A DNA stretch of 64,000 nucleotides, taken from contig NC_014836.1 of NCBI RefSeq assembly GCF_000177635.2, forward strand, positions 2,526,001 through 2,590,000, in the 5' to 3' direction. Below the pieces are notes generated by a model. That model was not told the origin of the DNA and did no database searches. It saw only the letters and a list, made by a program, of their open reading frames with translations. Source of the stretch: Desulfurispirillum indicum S5. GTDB taxonomy: Bacteria; Chrysiogenota; Chrysiogenetes; Chrysiogenales; Chrysiogenaceae. Shown here one piece after another: positions 36,996 to 47,282 of the stretch; the stretch's first letter is position 1, and each line of letters opens with the position of its first letter. The position numbers and the translations under genes are program-made.

Positions 36996-37823
36996 ATGAA
37001 CCTCTGCGCCCCCTGGCCGAAAATTGCGGGCATCCTCAATGTCACCCCCGACTCTTTCAGCGATGGCGGGTGCCACCTGCAGACCAGGAATGCCGTGGAG
37101 CGCGGTCTGCAGATGGTGGTGGAGGGGGCGCACATCATTGATGTGGGTGGCGAGTCAACCCGGCCGGGAGCGGCCAGAGTCAGTGCCGAAGAGCAGATGA
37201 AGCGCATTCTGCCGGTGATCGATGCCCTGGTCGCCCACGAGGTGCCGATCAGCGTGGATACGACCAGCGCACTGGTGGCCAGAGTCTGCATTGATCGTGG
37301 TGCCACCATGATCAATGATATCAGCGCCGGAAAAGATGACCCGGCCATGTTCCCCCTGGCAGTGGAACGCGAAGTTGACATCTGCCTCATGCACAAGCGG
37401 GGCAACCCGGCTGTCATGCAGCAGCTGACACACTATGACGATGTGGTTGACGAGGTTCACCACTACCTGGCGATGCGGGCACAGGCATTCCTTGAGGCGG
37501 GTGGCAGCGCCGGACGCCTTTTCCTGGACCCCGGCATCGGCTTACCCAAGGACAGCCAGGCCAATCTCCGGCTCATCATGTCCATGGGCAGGCTGCGGCA
37601 GCTGGGCTACCAGACCTACCTGGGAGCCAGCCGCAAGAGCTTCATCGGCGCGATATGCCAGGTGGAAGACCCCCGGGAGCGCCTGCCCGGCAGCCTGGTG
37701 GTCGCCATGGAGGCATATCGGCAGGGGGTGCACATGCTGCGGGTTCATGACGTTGCGGCGACTGTCCAGGCCCTGAAGATGGCGGCGGCACTGTGGGCAC
37801 ATACAGATAACAACAAGCTCTGA
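36996..37823 (+). CDS. folP: Dihydropteroate synthase
   Basis: A 275-residue TIM-barrel enzyme joining pterin pyrophosphate and p-aminobenzoate in folate synthesis. Motifs are GILNVTPDSFSDGG, IIDVGGESTRPGA, MINDISAG and DPGIGLPKD. It also has SRKSFIG and ends with a DVAATVQALKMAAAL segment. It starts 8 bp after ftsH and is followed by cdaA, the gene order known from Geobacter-like bacteria. No unusual features. Confidence 0.95.
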   Translation: MNLCAPWPKIAGILNVTPDSFSDGGCHLQTRNAVERGLQMVVEGAHIIDVGGESTRPGAARVSAEEQMKRILPVIDALVAHEVPISVDTTSALVARVCIDRGATMINDISAGKDDPAMFPLAVEREVDICLMHKRGNPAVMQQLTHYDDVVDEVHHYLAMRAQAFLEAGGSAGRLFLDPGIGLPKDSQANLRLIMSMGRLRQLGYQTYLGASRKSFIGAICQVEDPRERLPGSLVVAMEAYRQGVHMLRVHDVAATVQALKMAAALWAHTDNNKL

Positions 37824-37853
37824 TACCTATACTGATACGGTGGCGGCACTGAC

Positions 37854-38633
37854 ATGCTTGATATTCTCCTGAACCTCACCTGGCGCGATGCCGTAGATAT
37901 CTTCCTCGTATGGGTCATCCTGTACAAACTCCTTACCTTTTTGCGTGGCACCACGGCCATACAGGTGTTCAGCGCCATTCTGCTGATCCTCGGCCTCTCC
38001 TTCGTCGCCCATGTGGCCGAGCTCAAGACCATCTACTGGCTGGTGAAGAATATCGCCGGCTATCTGGTGCTGGCACTGATCATCCTTTTCCACCCTGAGA
38101 TCCGCAAATTCCTGGTCACCATAGGCCAGAACGAAATATTCCGCCTCTTTGCCAAGTCCGACGAGAAGCAGCTGGAAACCCTGGAAGAAATTGTCAAGGC
38201 CTGTGTCAACCTGGCTTCCCGCAAAATCGGCGCCCTGATCGTGCTGGAGCGGGAAAGCAACCTGGATAATTACGCGGACATCACCGTTATCCTTGACGCC
38301 ATCGCCAGCAAGGAACTGCTTATCACTATCTTTCAGGAGAGCGCGCCCATCCATGACGGCGCTGTGCTCATCCGCAACAACCGCATCTATGCCGCCGGGT
38401 GCTTTCTGACAGTCAGCATGAACCCCGATATCGACAAGGAGCTTGGAACCCGCCACCGCGCCGCCATCGGCGTGACCGAGCAGACGGACAGCGTGGCCAT
38501 CGTGGTCAGTGAGGAGACCGGAACCATAAGTATCGCCATCGGCGGCAAGATCATCCGCAAGCTTGACAGCACCACCCTGAAAAAAGTTCTGAAAAATATC
38601 TTTTCGCCAAAACCCCGGGGAGGAAAGAAGTGA
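37854..38633 (+). CDS. cdaA: Membrane diadenylate cyclase CdaA
   Basis: A 259-residue enzyme making the second messenger c-di-AMP from two ATP. Three N-terminal hydrophobic helices (about residues 8-85) anchor it. The DAC domain shows HDGAVLIRNNRIYAAGC with the catalytic DGA, and LGTRHRAAIGVTEQTD with the RHR motif. ESAPIHDGA replaces the more usual ESPLHDGA. It overlaps the YbbR gene by 4 bp; that protein (CdaR) is its known regulator, and glmM, whose product can also bind CdaA, follows. This reconstitutes the cdaA-cdaR-glmM module. Confidence 0.94.
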   Translation: MLDILLNLTWRDAVDIFLVWVILYKLLTFLRGTTAIQVFSAILLILGLSFVAHVAELKTIYWLVKNIAGYLVLALIILFHPEIRKFLVTIGQNEIFRLFAKSDEKQLETLEEIVKACVNLASRKIGALIVLERESNLDNYADITVILDAIASKELLITIFQESAPIHDGAVLIRNNRIYAAGCFLTVSMNPDIDKELGTRHRAAIGVTEQTDSVAIVVSEETGTISIAIGGKIIRKLDSTTLKKVLKNIFSPKPRGGKK

Positions 38634-39535
38634 TCCGCTTTGTTACCGATAACCTCACCTATAAAGTGGTGGCTCTGCTCTTTGCCCTTGTCCTGTGGGC
38701 ATTTGTCAAGAGCACCGACAAGAGTACGATTACCGCGACTTTCCCCATTTTTTTCCAGGATGTCCCCGAGGGTATTACTGTCGTCAGCGATGCCGAGTAC
38801 GTGGAGGTTCAGGTTTCCGGCCCCAATACGATTCTCTCCGGCCGCCTCTTCCAGCAAAGCCGTGTTGAAGCCCCCGTCAGCATCAAGCCCCTGGGCCAGG
38901 AGAGCCTGCTGAACCTGAGCGCGGAGCACATCAAGGTGCCTTTCGGCCTGGAAATTCTGGCCATCAAGCCCAATATGATTCGCTATCACCTGGAGACGGT
39001 CGTGCCGATTCATGCCATCGTGGTGCCCTCGCTCATGGGAGACCCGGCGGAAGGGTATGAAATCAGGCGGGTGCTCGTGGAGCCGGAAACGGTCAAACTC
39101 CTGGTGCCGGAAAAGGAGCGGGAGGCATTCTCCGCTATTCGCACCGCGCCCCTGAGTATTCACCAGCTCAGGGAAACCAGGCGTATTCACACTGTCCTGA
39201 CCCTGCCACCGTCCATCCAGTGGGAGCCCCAGGAAATACGCATCACCGTAGAGGTGGAGGAAAAAACCGTTACCAGAACCCTCCACGATATTGTCGTTGT
39301 GGCGGAAATCGGCGAACAGCTCCTGGTACCCACAACGGTATCACTTACTCTGGAAGGCAAATACCACACCATGGCGTCGCTCCAGGCAGTGACTCTGCAG
39401 GCCGTGGCTCAGGCAGACTCCGGTCAGATACACGCGGTACGCGGTCTGCCCCAGGGGGTGCGATTTATCGAAGCTGATCCCCAGTACATTCCACTATTAC
39501 AGCCCCCTGGGGAGAAAAGTACACCACAGGGATGA
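38630..39535 (+). CDS. cdaR: YbbR-domain protein, CdaA regulator
   Basis: A 301-residue protein with one N-terminal transmembrane helix (LVALLFALVLWAFVKS-like) followed by tandem YbbR beta domains facing the periplasm. Its GTG start at 38630 lies within the last codons of cdaA, with GGGGAGGAAAG upstream. YbbR proteins bind and modulate the membrane diadenylate cyclase. The repeats show the typical pattern of VTVSG-like (EVQVSGPN) strands. It is followed 12 bp later by glmM. Confidence 0.85.
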   Translation: MIRFVTDNLTYKVVALLFALVLWAFVKSTDKSTITATFPIFFQDVPEGITVVSDAEYVEVQVSGPNTILSGRLFQQSRVEAPVSIKPLGQESLLNLSAEHIKVPFGLEILAIKPNMIRYHLETVVPIHAIVVPSLMGDPAEGYEIRRVLVEPETVKLLVPEKEREAFSAIRTAPLSIHQLRETRRIHTVLTLPPSIQWEPQEIRITVEVEEKTVTRTLHDIVVVAEIGEQLLVPTTVSLTLEGKYHTMASLQAVTLQAVAQADSGQIHAVRGLPQGVRFIEADPQYIPLLQPPGEKSTPQG

Positions 39536-39547
39536 GAGGATAACGAC

Positions 39548-40915
39548 ATGCGACAATTTTTCGGAACCGATGGCGTACGGGGGGAAGCCAACTGCTATCC
39601 CATGACCGCCGACTTTGTGCTGAAGCTGGGAATGGCGGCAGCCCATATATTCAAAGACCGTGATACTTCCAAGAAAAGCCAGATCGTCATCGGCAAGGAT
39701 ACCCGACGCTCAGGCTATATGCTGGAGAGCGCCCTGGTGGCCGGAATCACCAGTGCTGGCATGGACGCTATCCAGCTCGGTCCCCTGCCCACACCGGGCA
39801 TCGCCCTGATGACCAAGACCCTGCGCGCCAGTGCGGGCATTGTCATCAGTGCCTCCCACAACCCTTTCTTTGACAACGGCATCAAGTTCTTCAACCGCGA
39901 TGGCTTCAAACTGGATGACAATGTGGAAGAAGAGTTGGAGCGCATCGTCCTGGAAAACGATGTGGAACGCTATACTTCCCGTCGTGGAGCCCTTGGCCGC
40001 GCCCGCCGCATCGAAGGTGCCACGGAGCGCTATATCGAATACTGCAAGGGAACCTTTCCCCGCAATATGACTCTGGATGGCATGAAGATCGTGGTGGACT
40101 GCGCCAACGGCGCCGCCTACAAGGTCGCTCCCGAAGTCTTTTCGGAGCTGGGCGCCCAGACCATTGCCATCAATACCCAGCCCAATGGGATCAACATCAA
40201 TGAACAGTGCGGTGCCGTCCATCCGGAAGGGCTGGCCCAGGCGGTCATCAGCCATGGCGCCGAAATCGGCATTGCCCTGGATGGCGACGCCGACCGGCTT
40301 ATCGTGGTGGATCGCCACGGCAACGTCATTGACGGCGACCAGATCATCGGCGTCGCCGGCCGCTTCATGCACCAGCGCTCCCTGCTCAAGGGGGGTGCCG
40401 TGGTGACCACCGTCATGAGCAACCTCGGCCTGGAGCACTTCCTGGCTGGCATGAACATCAAACTCATTCGCACCAGTGTTGGCGACCGCTATGTGCTGGA
40501 TCGCATGCGCTTCGGAGGGTTCAACCTGGGTGGCGAGCAGTCGGGCCACCTGGTCTTTCTGGACTACGCCACCACGGGAGATGGCATCATCAGTGCCCTG
40601 CAACTGATGGCCATTATGGTGGAAAACGGTCGCCATATTGATGAACTGGCTGCCGACATTCCCCGCTACCCGCAGGTGCTGGTGAACCGCTCCGTTTCGG
40701 AAAAAATCCCCCTGGAGAATCTCCCTGCAAGCCAGGCACGCATCCATGACATTGAACAGGCGCTGCGCGGCAGTGGCCGTGTGCTGGTGCGCTATTCGGG
40801 CACCGAACCCAAGGTGCGGGTCATGCTGGAAGGCGACGACGAGCAGACGCTGAAGAAATACGCCGATGATATCGCTGAGTGTATCGTCAACGAAATAGCC
40901 GCGAGGGGGATATGA
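39548..40915 (+). CDS. glmM: Phosphoglucosamine mutase
   Basis: A 455-residue alpha-D-phosphohexomutase converting glucosamine-6-phosphate to glucosamine-1-phosphate for peptidoglycan and LPS precursors. It opens RQFFGTDGVRGEAN. The active serine is in ISASHNPFFDNGIKFF (Ser103), the magnesium loop is DGDADR, GGEQSGHL is the substrate-specificity loop, and RYSGTEPKVRVM is the phosphate-binding loop. It overlaps pdxJ by 4 bp. GlmM is known to inhibit CdaA in some Gram-positive bacteria, which gives the grouping a regulatory meaning. Confidence 0.97.
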   Translation: MRQFFGTDGVRGEANCYPMTADFVLKLGMAAAHIFKDRDTSKKSQIVIGKDTRRSGYMLESALVAGITSAGMDAIQLGPLPTPGIALMTKTLRASAGIVISASHNPFFDNGIKFFNRDGFKLDDNVEEELERIVLENDVERYTSRRGALGRARRIEGATERYIEYCKGTFPRNMTLDGMKIVVDCANGAAYKVAPEVFSELGAQTIAINTQPNGININEQCGAVHPEGLAQAVISHGAEIGIALDGDADRLIVVDRHGNVIDGDQIIGVAGRFMHQRSLLKGGAVVTTVMSNLGLEHFLAGMNIKLIRTSVGDRYVLDRMRFGGFNLGGEQSGHLVFLDYATTGDGIISALQLMAIMVENGRHIDELAADIPRYPQVLVNRSVSEKIPLENLPASQARIHDIEQALRGSGRVLVRYSGTEPKVRVMLEGDDEQTLKKYADDIAECIVNEIAARGI

Positions 40916-41655
40916 TGGTAAAACTGGGAGTGAATGTCGACCATGTTGCCACAGTTCGCCAGGCCCGCAGGGGCCACGATCCGGAAGTTGTTGCCGCCGC
41001 CGCGCTGGCAGAGCTGGGTGGAGCGGACTCTATCACCATTCACCTGCGCGAGGACCGTCGTCATATCCAGGATCGCGATGTACACATTCTCATGCAGACC
41101 GTCAGTACCAGCATCAACCTGGAGATGGCCTGCACGGAAGAGATGATCGCCATTGCCTGCGCTGCCAGACCACTGCAGGTCACCCTGGTGCCGGAGAAGC
41201 GCGAAGAGCTGACCACCGAGGGTGGCCTGGATGTGCTGGGTAACGCCCGTGAGCTGGAGAAGGCCGCGACACGCCTTCGGGATGCGGGCATCAGGGTCAG
41301 TTTCTTCATTGACGCCAATCAGCAGCAGATACAGGCCAGCAGGGATTGTGGTGCCCAGGCTATCGAAATTCACACCGGCCACTACGCCGACGCCCGTGAC
41401 GAGGCCACCAGCAACCGCGAACTGCTGCGTATTGTTGAGAGCAGCCACTTCACCCGCCAGATCGGCCTCCAGCTCAATGCGGGCCACGGCCTCAACTATA
41501 CCAATGTCGGACCCATTGCCCAGATTCCCGGCATGCGCGAACTCAATATCGGCCACAGCATCGTCGCCCGCGCTCTTTTCGTGGGCATGCAGCGGGCAGT
41601 GGAGCAGATGAAAGCCGTCATCAACCAGTCCATGGGGCTTCGGGAGCTTCCATGA
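40912..41655 (+). CDS. pdxJ: Pyridoxine 5'-phosphate synthase
   Basis: A 247-residue TIM-barrel enzyme that condenses the PdxA product with deoxyxylulose-5-phosphate. It begins VKLGVNVDHVATVRQARRG, has the active-site LREDRRHIQDRDV, and ends with GPIAQIPGMRELNIGHSIVARAL, a family signature. Adjacent ATG codons at 40912 and 40915 are both possible; the first overlaps glmM by 4 bp. pdxJ-acpS pairing is common. PdxA is encoded at 19788-20765. Confidence 0.96.
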   Translation: MMVKLGVNVDHVATVRQARRGHDPEVVAAAALAELGGADSITIHLREDRRHIQDRDVHILMQTVSTSINLEMACTEEMIAIACAARPLQVTLVPEKREELTTEGGLDVLGNARELEKAATRLRDAGIRVSFFIDANQQQIQASRDCGAQAIEIHTGHYADARDEATSNRELLRIVESSHFTRQIGLQLNAGHGLNYTNVGPIAQIPGMRELNIGHSIVARALFVGMQRAVEQMKAVINQSMGLRELP

Positions 41656-42065
41656 TCCAGGGAGTCGGCGTTGATATGGTGGAGGTGGAGCGCTTCGACA
41701 ATATGAAACTGCACTTCATGGAGCGGGTCTTCACCCCGGTGGAAATCGAATATGCTTCGGGAGTTGCCAATTCGCGGGAACGCTTTGCCGCCCGCTTCGC
41801 TGCGAAGGAAGCTTTTCTCAAGGCCATGGGCACTGGACTGCGCGACTGTCGCCTCAAGGATATGGAGGTCTGCCACGATCCCCTTGGGCGTCCATTTTTC
41901 ACTTTTTACGGTAATCTCAGCCGTTATAATGACCGTCAGCGCTACAATGTACAGCTCTCCCTCTCCCATACCCGCCAGCACGCCATCGCCTATTGCGTGA
42001 TTGAGACGGGGGAGTTATGCTGTTCGCAGCCTGTGCCCCACGGCCAGCATGACAATACCTCCTGA
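41652..42065 (+). CDS. acpS: Holo-[acyl-carrier-protein] synthase
   Basis: A 137-residue phosphopantetheinyl transferase that activates acyl carrier protein. QGVGVDMVEVERF at the N-terminus and RFAAKEAFLKAMGTG hold the magnesium-binding Asp and Glu. LSLSHTRQHAIAYCVIE is the last conserved block. About 15 extra residues follow the usual C-terminus. It overlaps pdxJ by 4 bp and ends the long operon that starts at 31986. Confidence 0.94.
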   Translation: MIQGVGVDMVEVERFDNMKLHFMERVFTPVEIEYASGVANSRERFAARFAAKEAFLKAMGTGLRDCRLKDMEVCHDPLGRPFFTFYGNLSRYNDRQRYNVQLSLSHTRQHAIAYCVIETGELCCSQPVPHGQHDNTS

Positions 42066-42155
42066 CACCACAGCCTGAAACCCGACGGCTCGTGCGCACC
42101 CGTCCTCGCCGGGGCAAACCGATATTTCAAAACAAGATATATACACAGGTGAATA

Positions 42156-43781
42156 ATGAGCAATTTTACACAGAAAAAATATATTTTCATCACGGGAGGC
42201 GTTCTGAGTTCGCTGGGCAAGGGGCTGGCGGCTGCCAGCATCGGAGCCTTGCTGGAGGCTCGCGGCTACCGGGTGAAACTGCAGAAATTTGACCCCTACC
42301 TGAATATCGACCCAGGCACCATGAGCCCCTACCAGCACGGGGAAGTCTTTGTCACCGACGATGGCGCGGAAACAGACCTGGATCTCGGCCACTACGAGCG
42401 CTTCGTCAATATGACCACCAACCGCTACTCCAACATCACCACCGGCCAGGTGTACAACAACGTCATCACCAAGGAGCGACGCGGCGATTACCTGGGCGGC
42501 ACCGTGCAGGTAATCCCCCACATCACCGACGAAATCAAGCGCCATATCTACCTGGGCAACGAGGACGCCGACATCATCATGACGGAAATCGGCGGGACGG
42601 TCGGCGACATTGAAAGCCTGCCGTTCCTGGAAGCTATCCGTCAGTTCGCCTACGACGTGGGACGGGAAAACGTCTGCTACATGCACCTGACCCTGGTGCC
42701 CTACATGGCCGCCTCCGGTGAACTGAAGACCAAGCCGACCCAGCACAGTGTCAAGGAGCTGCGCGAAATCGGCATTCAGCCCGATGTCCTGTTCTGCCGC
42801 ACGGAATACCCCCTTTCCTACGATATCCGCGAGAAAATCGCCCTGTTCTGCAACGTCAAGCCCAAGCGGGTCATCGAAGCCATTGATGTGGATACCATCT
42901 ACCGCGTCCCCCTCCAATTCTACAATGAAAAAGCTGACGAGGCGGTTCTGGATGTGCTGGGTCTGGAATATAACCAGGCCGACCTGAGCGAGTGGCAGCG
43001 CATTGTGGATCGCAGCATCAATCCTTCTGAAGAGACCACCATCGGCGTGGTTGGCAAGTACGCCAAACTCAAGGAAGCCTACAAGTCCCTCTCTGAGAGC
43101 ATCGGCCATGCCGGTATCGAAAACGACATCCGCGTCAACATCAAGTGGATCGACGCGGAAGAGGTGACGCGCCAGGGGGCAGCAACCCTGTTGCAGGATG
43201 TTGATGGCATCCTGGTTCCCGGCGGTTTTGGCGACCGGGGAGTGGAAGGAAAGATTCAGGCCATCCGCTACGCCCGCGAGAAGAAAGTTCCCTTCTTCGG
43301 TATCTGCCTGGGCATGCAATGTGCGGTTATTGAATACGCCCGCAACGTCCTGGGCATACAGGAAGCCACCAGTATTGAATTTGACAGCGAGGCCCGACAC
43401 CCTGTCATTGACTTCATGGCCGACCAGAAAAATCTCACCAATCTCGGCGGCACCATGCGCCTGGGCAAATACGACTGCAGGCTCCAGCCCGATACTCTCT
43501 CCCACAAAGCTTACGGCCAGGAGCTGGTCAGCGAGCGCCACCGCCACCGCCTGGAGTTCAACAACAAGTACCGCGACGAGCTGCAGAAGGCTGGCCTGGT
43601 CATCTCAGGCACCAGCCCCGATGATACCCTGGTGGAGATCGTTGAAGTGCCTAACCACCCCTGGTTTGTGGCCTGCCAGTTCCACCCGGAGTTCAAATCG
43701 CGGCCATCCAAGGCCCACCCACTCTTCCGCGAATTCATCAAAGCCAGTGTCAAGAGTGGCAAACTCTTCAAAGAGGAGTAG
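42156..43781 (+). CDS. pyrG: CTP synthase
   Basis: A 541-residue amidotransferase converting UTP to CTP. The synthase domain shows [20 protein letters not shown] and [17 protein letters not shown]. The glutaminase domain (about residue 290 onward) has GICLGMQ with the nucleophilic cysteine, and [11 protein letters not shown] with the catalytic histidine and glutamate. The start ATG follows AGGTGA. The 90-bp gap after acpS is AT-rich near its end but shows no clear promoter. Standard length. Confidence 0.97.
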   Translation: MSNFTQKKYIFITGGVLSSLGKGLAAASIGALLEARGYRVKLQKFDPYLNIDPGTMSPYQHGEVFVTDDGAETDLDLGHYERFVNMTTNRYSNITTGQVYNNVITKERRGDYLGGTVQVIPHITDEIKRHIYLGNEDADIIMTEIGGTVGDIESLPFLEAIRQFAYDVGRENVCYMHLTLVPYMAASGELKTKPTQHSVKELREIGIQPDVLFCRTEYPLSYDIREKIALFCNVKPKRVIEAIDVDTIYRVPLQFYNEKADEAVLDVLGLEYNQADLSEWQRIVDRSINPSEETTIGVVGKYAKLKEAYKSLSESIGHAGIENDIRVNIKWIDAEEVTRQGAATLLQDVDGILVPGGFGDRGVEGKIQAIRYAREKKVPFFGICLGMQCAVIEYARNVLGIQEATSIEFDSEARHPVIDFMADQKNLTNLGGTMRLGKYDCRLQPDTLSHKAYGQELVSERHRHRLEFNNKYRDELQKAGLVISGTSPDDTLVEIVEVPNHPWFVACQFHPEFKSRPSKAHPLFREFIKASVKSGKLFKEE

Positions 43782-43856
43782 GCGAGCTGACTTCCCCATG
43801 ACGACCCGGCGAAGCGTGGCTGTTTTGCGAACACTGACGGCAAAGGCATACCGGCC

Positions 43857-46800
43857 ATGAAAAAACTCACGGTCATCTTTTTTCTGATACTTTTCCTCGC
43901 CATGGCGAGCATTGTCTGGATATCCAGCAAAGTTGAAGGGGTGGTGGAATATCTGCGCCTGGAACACGGCCTGGATGTCACCTACAGCACCCTTTCGGCC
44001 AATCTTCGCGGCATATACTTCTCCGACCTGGTCATCGAATACCAGACCCACCGGGCCGCTTTCGAGTCGGCACAGATCACGGTGTTCTGGAAGTGGCCCC
44101 TGGCAGTACCCGGCCTGGGGCTGGTGATTTCCGACGGCCAGATCAGCCTCGGCGATCTCTTTCCCCCGGATCGCGAACCCCTTGACCCTGAGGTGCTGGG
44201 CAGCAAGCTGCACCAGAGTACCGCCCGCTTCAGTCCAGTGGTACGGGGCATTCGCGTTGAACGTACCGACATCGCCCTTGCAGATGGCTCCCGTGCCAGC
44301 AACCTGACCGCGGCCATGGACAGCTCCCTTGATTTCCAGATGACCCTGGATGAGCTCTCCTTCCACGGGCAGACCATACAGAACCTTGAAGCCACGGGCA
44401 CATTGCACCCCGCTGCACTGGCGGCCTCCCTGGAAGAGGCTGCCCTGGAATGGCAGGATCATGTCCTGCGTGCCCGGGGGCACGTAGGACAGCGGGGAAT
44501 CGACATGCACCTGGAAACCAGCCACAGCGTCGACATCCGCTTCCTGAAAACGCGCCTGGATATTCAGGTGCGCGCCCATGGCCAGTGGCAGGAGCTGCAC
44601 CATGAGGGCTCGGTCACAAGTTCCCGTTCCACCATTCTGGGCAATGGTACCTTTCCAGATCTGCGCGCAGAGTTCCATGGCGACATGCAGCAGGTCGAGG
44701 TGAACCTCGCTCCTGTGGACAAATCAGACTTCCACCTGCGGGCCACGGTTCCCTTTGACCTGGAGACCATCAGCCTGCAGGCCACCTTTGACCGCTTTCA
44801 CCTGCACCCCTACCTGCTGCCCCATATCCGCTTTCTGGATTTTGATGATATTTCCGGCGAAGTTGAGGGTTCGTTCTCCCCTGATGAAGGGGTGCTGCGC
44901 GGCGCTGGTGTTCTGGATTTCTCCTATAACGCTTTCCACAGGCCCCTGAAAGCCCGGCTCAGTACAGCAATGGATATCGACCGCCATGGTATCCGCTTCC
45001 ACGATGGCACCCTGAATTCTGAACACTTCACTGCGGAAGCGGGCGGTGAGCTGGTCTTCAGTGGTCCTGACTTCTTTCGCCTGTGGAGCCATGGCGAAGT
45101 TCACGACCTGGCCCCCATCCTGGAAAGCTTCTGGGTGAACTTCATCGACGGCAACTCGCGCTTTGCGGTCAGTATCAACGGTCCAGCCACCTCACCGCTG
45201 GTGGATGTGGCCTTTGACTCCAACGATCTTCGGGTCTTCCAGGGGCATCTGACCCACGCCTTTGGCAGTGTGCAGGTGGATCTCAACCATATCACCCTGC
45301 ATGGCATCACCGCACGCACATCCACTGGCGAGGCACAGGTCAGCCAGGGGCAGATCTCTGTCTACGGAGCCAATGATGTCCAGCTGCGCTTCCCCTACAC
45401 CGCCCACAATATCAGACTCGAGGATGCCCTGGCCTTTGGCAATCTGACGAATCTTCCCTCTCTGCCACGCATTCTGGAGGCTGATGGGCAGATTGAAGGC
45501 GAAGTGCGGGATCTGCAGATTACCTTGCAGGGGTCGCTGGCGGAACACCAGTGGCGCGAGGGGTTGTTCAGCCCGAAGCTTTCCGTAAGCGGAGCACTTC
45601 TCGACCAGCTTGTCCACGCCTCCATCGAGGACGAGCACTCCCATGTCAGCATCCAGGGGAATATGGATTTTGGCGGCAAGCTGAATTTCCGGGCGGCCGG
45701 GCAGGATATTCCCCTCTCCTCCTATATGCGCACCCTGCCTGCCGAGTGGTCCTTGCTGCTGGACAGCTACGGGCTGTACCTCTCAGGAACCTTTGCTGAG
45801 CCACGCCTTGAAGGAACCCTGGGTAACATTCAACTGGAAAACCCGGAACAGGATATCTCCCTGTGGGGAGATGTGGAACTTACCTATGCGGAGCGCGTCT
45901 TCAGCGCCGACATCACCCGCATGATCCTGCAGCGCCCCCTGATTGTCTCCCTGCACGGCAGTTCATTCCTCCACGACATGAGCGGGGAAACCAGTCGCCA
46001 GGAGCTCTTCCTGCGCACGTCCACGGAGCATGGCGTCCTCGAGACTGAGGCCTCGCTCCGGAACTTCTCCTTGGAGCACATGCGCGTGGAGGGTGCCCTT
46101 GACCTGGCTCTGGCAACCATCATCTCCCGGGGTGCTCTGGAAGGCAGAGGCACCGTTGACGTGGCCATCGAGGGCAGCGATACCATCAGGGGCACCATCG
46201 CCTTTGGCACTGCGGCAGAGCTGTTCGCAGTTGCTCAGCCCCAGCTGCGCATGCGACAGCTCAGGGCCAATGTCACCATTGATCGCCTGGCCCGCCGGGG
46301 TTCCATTGACGATATCGCCTTTCTGGTCGGGCGCGATGGCACTGGCGAGGCCCAGGTGTCGGCATCACTGAATGAGCAGGGACTGCTCAGTTACTCCGCT
46401 GGCTACCAGTTGCACAATGTGCTTTATCAACAGGGGCGCAATGTTCTGCTGCTCAATATCTCCGGCAGCGTCAGCGGCGACACGGCCACGGAACCCCAGG
46501 GAGAAATCGCCGTGGATATCAGGCGTGGCCAGCTCAATATTGACCGCAATGGAGCCGCAGCACCCACCTCACCACTGCTGCAGTTTCCCGGCAACTGGAC
46601 CCTGAATGTCCAGGCATCTTCTCCCATTCGCTTCTCCATGGCAGAGGGCAGTATGCTGCTGCTCCCCCAGCTGCAGATTCGCCTGCAGGATGGAATAGTC
46701 TATCCACGCGGCAGAATCCAGGTGCTCTCCGGCAGCCTGCTTTTCAACCGGGACACCTACACCCTGCAGCGGGGATCAATAGAGTTCAGCGACAGCCTCA

Positions 46801-47282
46801 TCGCAAACCTGAACCTCAGCGCAACCACCACCAAGCAAGGCTACCAGATTGTCATTACCATAACCGGTACCAGTGACGAGCCGCGTTTTCTCTTCCGCAG
46901 TGTGCCCAGTCTTCCCCAGGAGCACATCATCAGCCTGCTTCTCCTGGGCAGCTACGACGAAGGACTTTCCCCTGCTTCCGCGGCTTCCCATATCCTGGCC
47001 AACCGCATCGCGGAAACCCTCAATGATATAACCGGCCCCGCACTGCGCGGTGAAGCCTCGTTCCGCGTCTCATCCAGCGGTCTGATGAGCGACAATCCCG
47101 ACATCGCCCTCACCAGTGAACTCTCTCAGCGACTGGAAGTACGCATTGCCCGTGAGCTCAGCGCTGAGGGCACCCAACAGTTCCAGGTGATCTACAAAAT
47201 CTTTGATTTCCTCTACGTGCGTGGCCGCGAGCATATCGGCGGATCCTACGGCGTGGATATTGAATACAGGATTGGTCGCTGA
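43857..47282 (+). CDS. tamB: TamB-like translocation/assembly module protein (DUF490)
   Basis: A 1141-residue AsmA-like protein with an uncleaved N-terminal signal anchor (about residues 4-24). A very long series of short beta strands follows, expected to form a hydrophobic groove bridging the periplasm. The C-terminal DUF490 domain starts around residue 800 and includes the region of GTSDEPRFLFRSVPSLPQEH and LLLGSYDEGL, ending GVDIEYRIGR. TamB partners with an Omp85 protein in outer-membrane protein insertion or lipid transport. The next gene is an Omp85 gene overlapping by one base (TGATG). Confidence 0.85.
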   Translation: MKKLTVIFFLILFLAMASIVWISSKVEGVVEYLRLEHGLDVTYSTLSANLRGIYFSDLVIEYQTHRAAFESAQITVFWKWPLAVPGLGLVISDGQISLGDLFPPDREPLDPEVLGSKLHQSTARFSPVVRGIRVERTDIALADGSRASNLTAAMDSSLDFQMTLDELSFHGQTIQNLEATGTLHPAALAASLEEAALEWQDHVLRARGHVGQRGIDMHLETSHSVDIRFLKTRLDIQVRAHGQWQELHHEGSVTSSRSTILGNGTFPDLRAEFHGDMQQVEVNLAPVDKSDFHLRATVPFDLETISLQATFDRFHLHPYLLPHIRFLDFDDISGEVEGSFSPDEGVLRGAGVLDFSYNAFHRPLKARLSTAMDIDRHGIRFHDGTLNSEHFTAEAGGELVFSGPDFFRLWSHGEVHDLAPILESFWVNFIDGNSRFAVSINGPATSPLVDVAFDSNDLRVFQGHLTHAFGSVQVDLNHITLHGITARTSTGEAQVSQGQISVYGANDVQLRFPYTAHNIRLEDALAFGNLTNLPSLPRILEADGQIEGEVRDLQITLQGSLAEHQWREGLFSPKLSVSGALLDQLVHASIEDEHSHVSIQGNMDFGGKLNFRAAGQDIPLSSYMRTLPAEWSLLLDSYGLYLSGTFAEPRLEGTLGNIQLENPEQDISLWGDVELTYAERVFSADITRMILQRPLIVSLHGSSFLHDMSGETSRQELFLRTSTEHGVLETEASLRNFSLEHMRVEGALDLALATIISRGALEGRGTVDVAIEGSDTIRGTIAFGTAAELFAVAQPQLRMRQLRANVTIDRLARRGSIDDIAFLVGRDGTGEAQVSASLNEQGLLSYSAGYQLHNVLYQQGRNVLLLNISGSVSGDTATEPQGEIAVDIRRGQLNIDRNGAAAPTSPLLQFPGNWTLNVQASSPIRFSMAEGSMLLLPQLQIRLQDGIVYPRGRIQVLSGSLLFNRDTYTLQRGSIEFSDSLIANLNLSATTTKQGYQIVITITGTSDEPRFLFRSVPSLPQEHIISLLLLGSYDEGLSPASAASHILANRIAETLNDITGPALRGEASFRVSSSGLMSDNPDIALTSELSQRLEVRIARELSAEGTQQFQVIYKIFDFLYVRGREHIGGSYGVDIEYRIGR

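Noticed and set aside
42015-43547. 510-codon open frame antisense to pyrG
   Set aside because: It is fully covered by CTP synthase on the other strand and has no family features or ribosome site.
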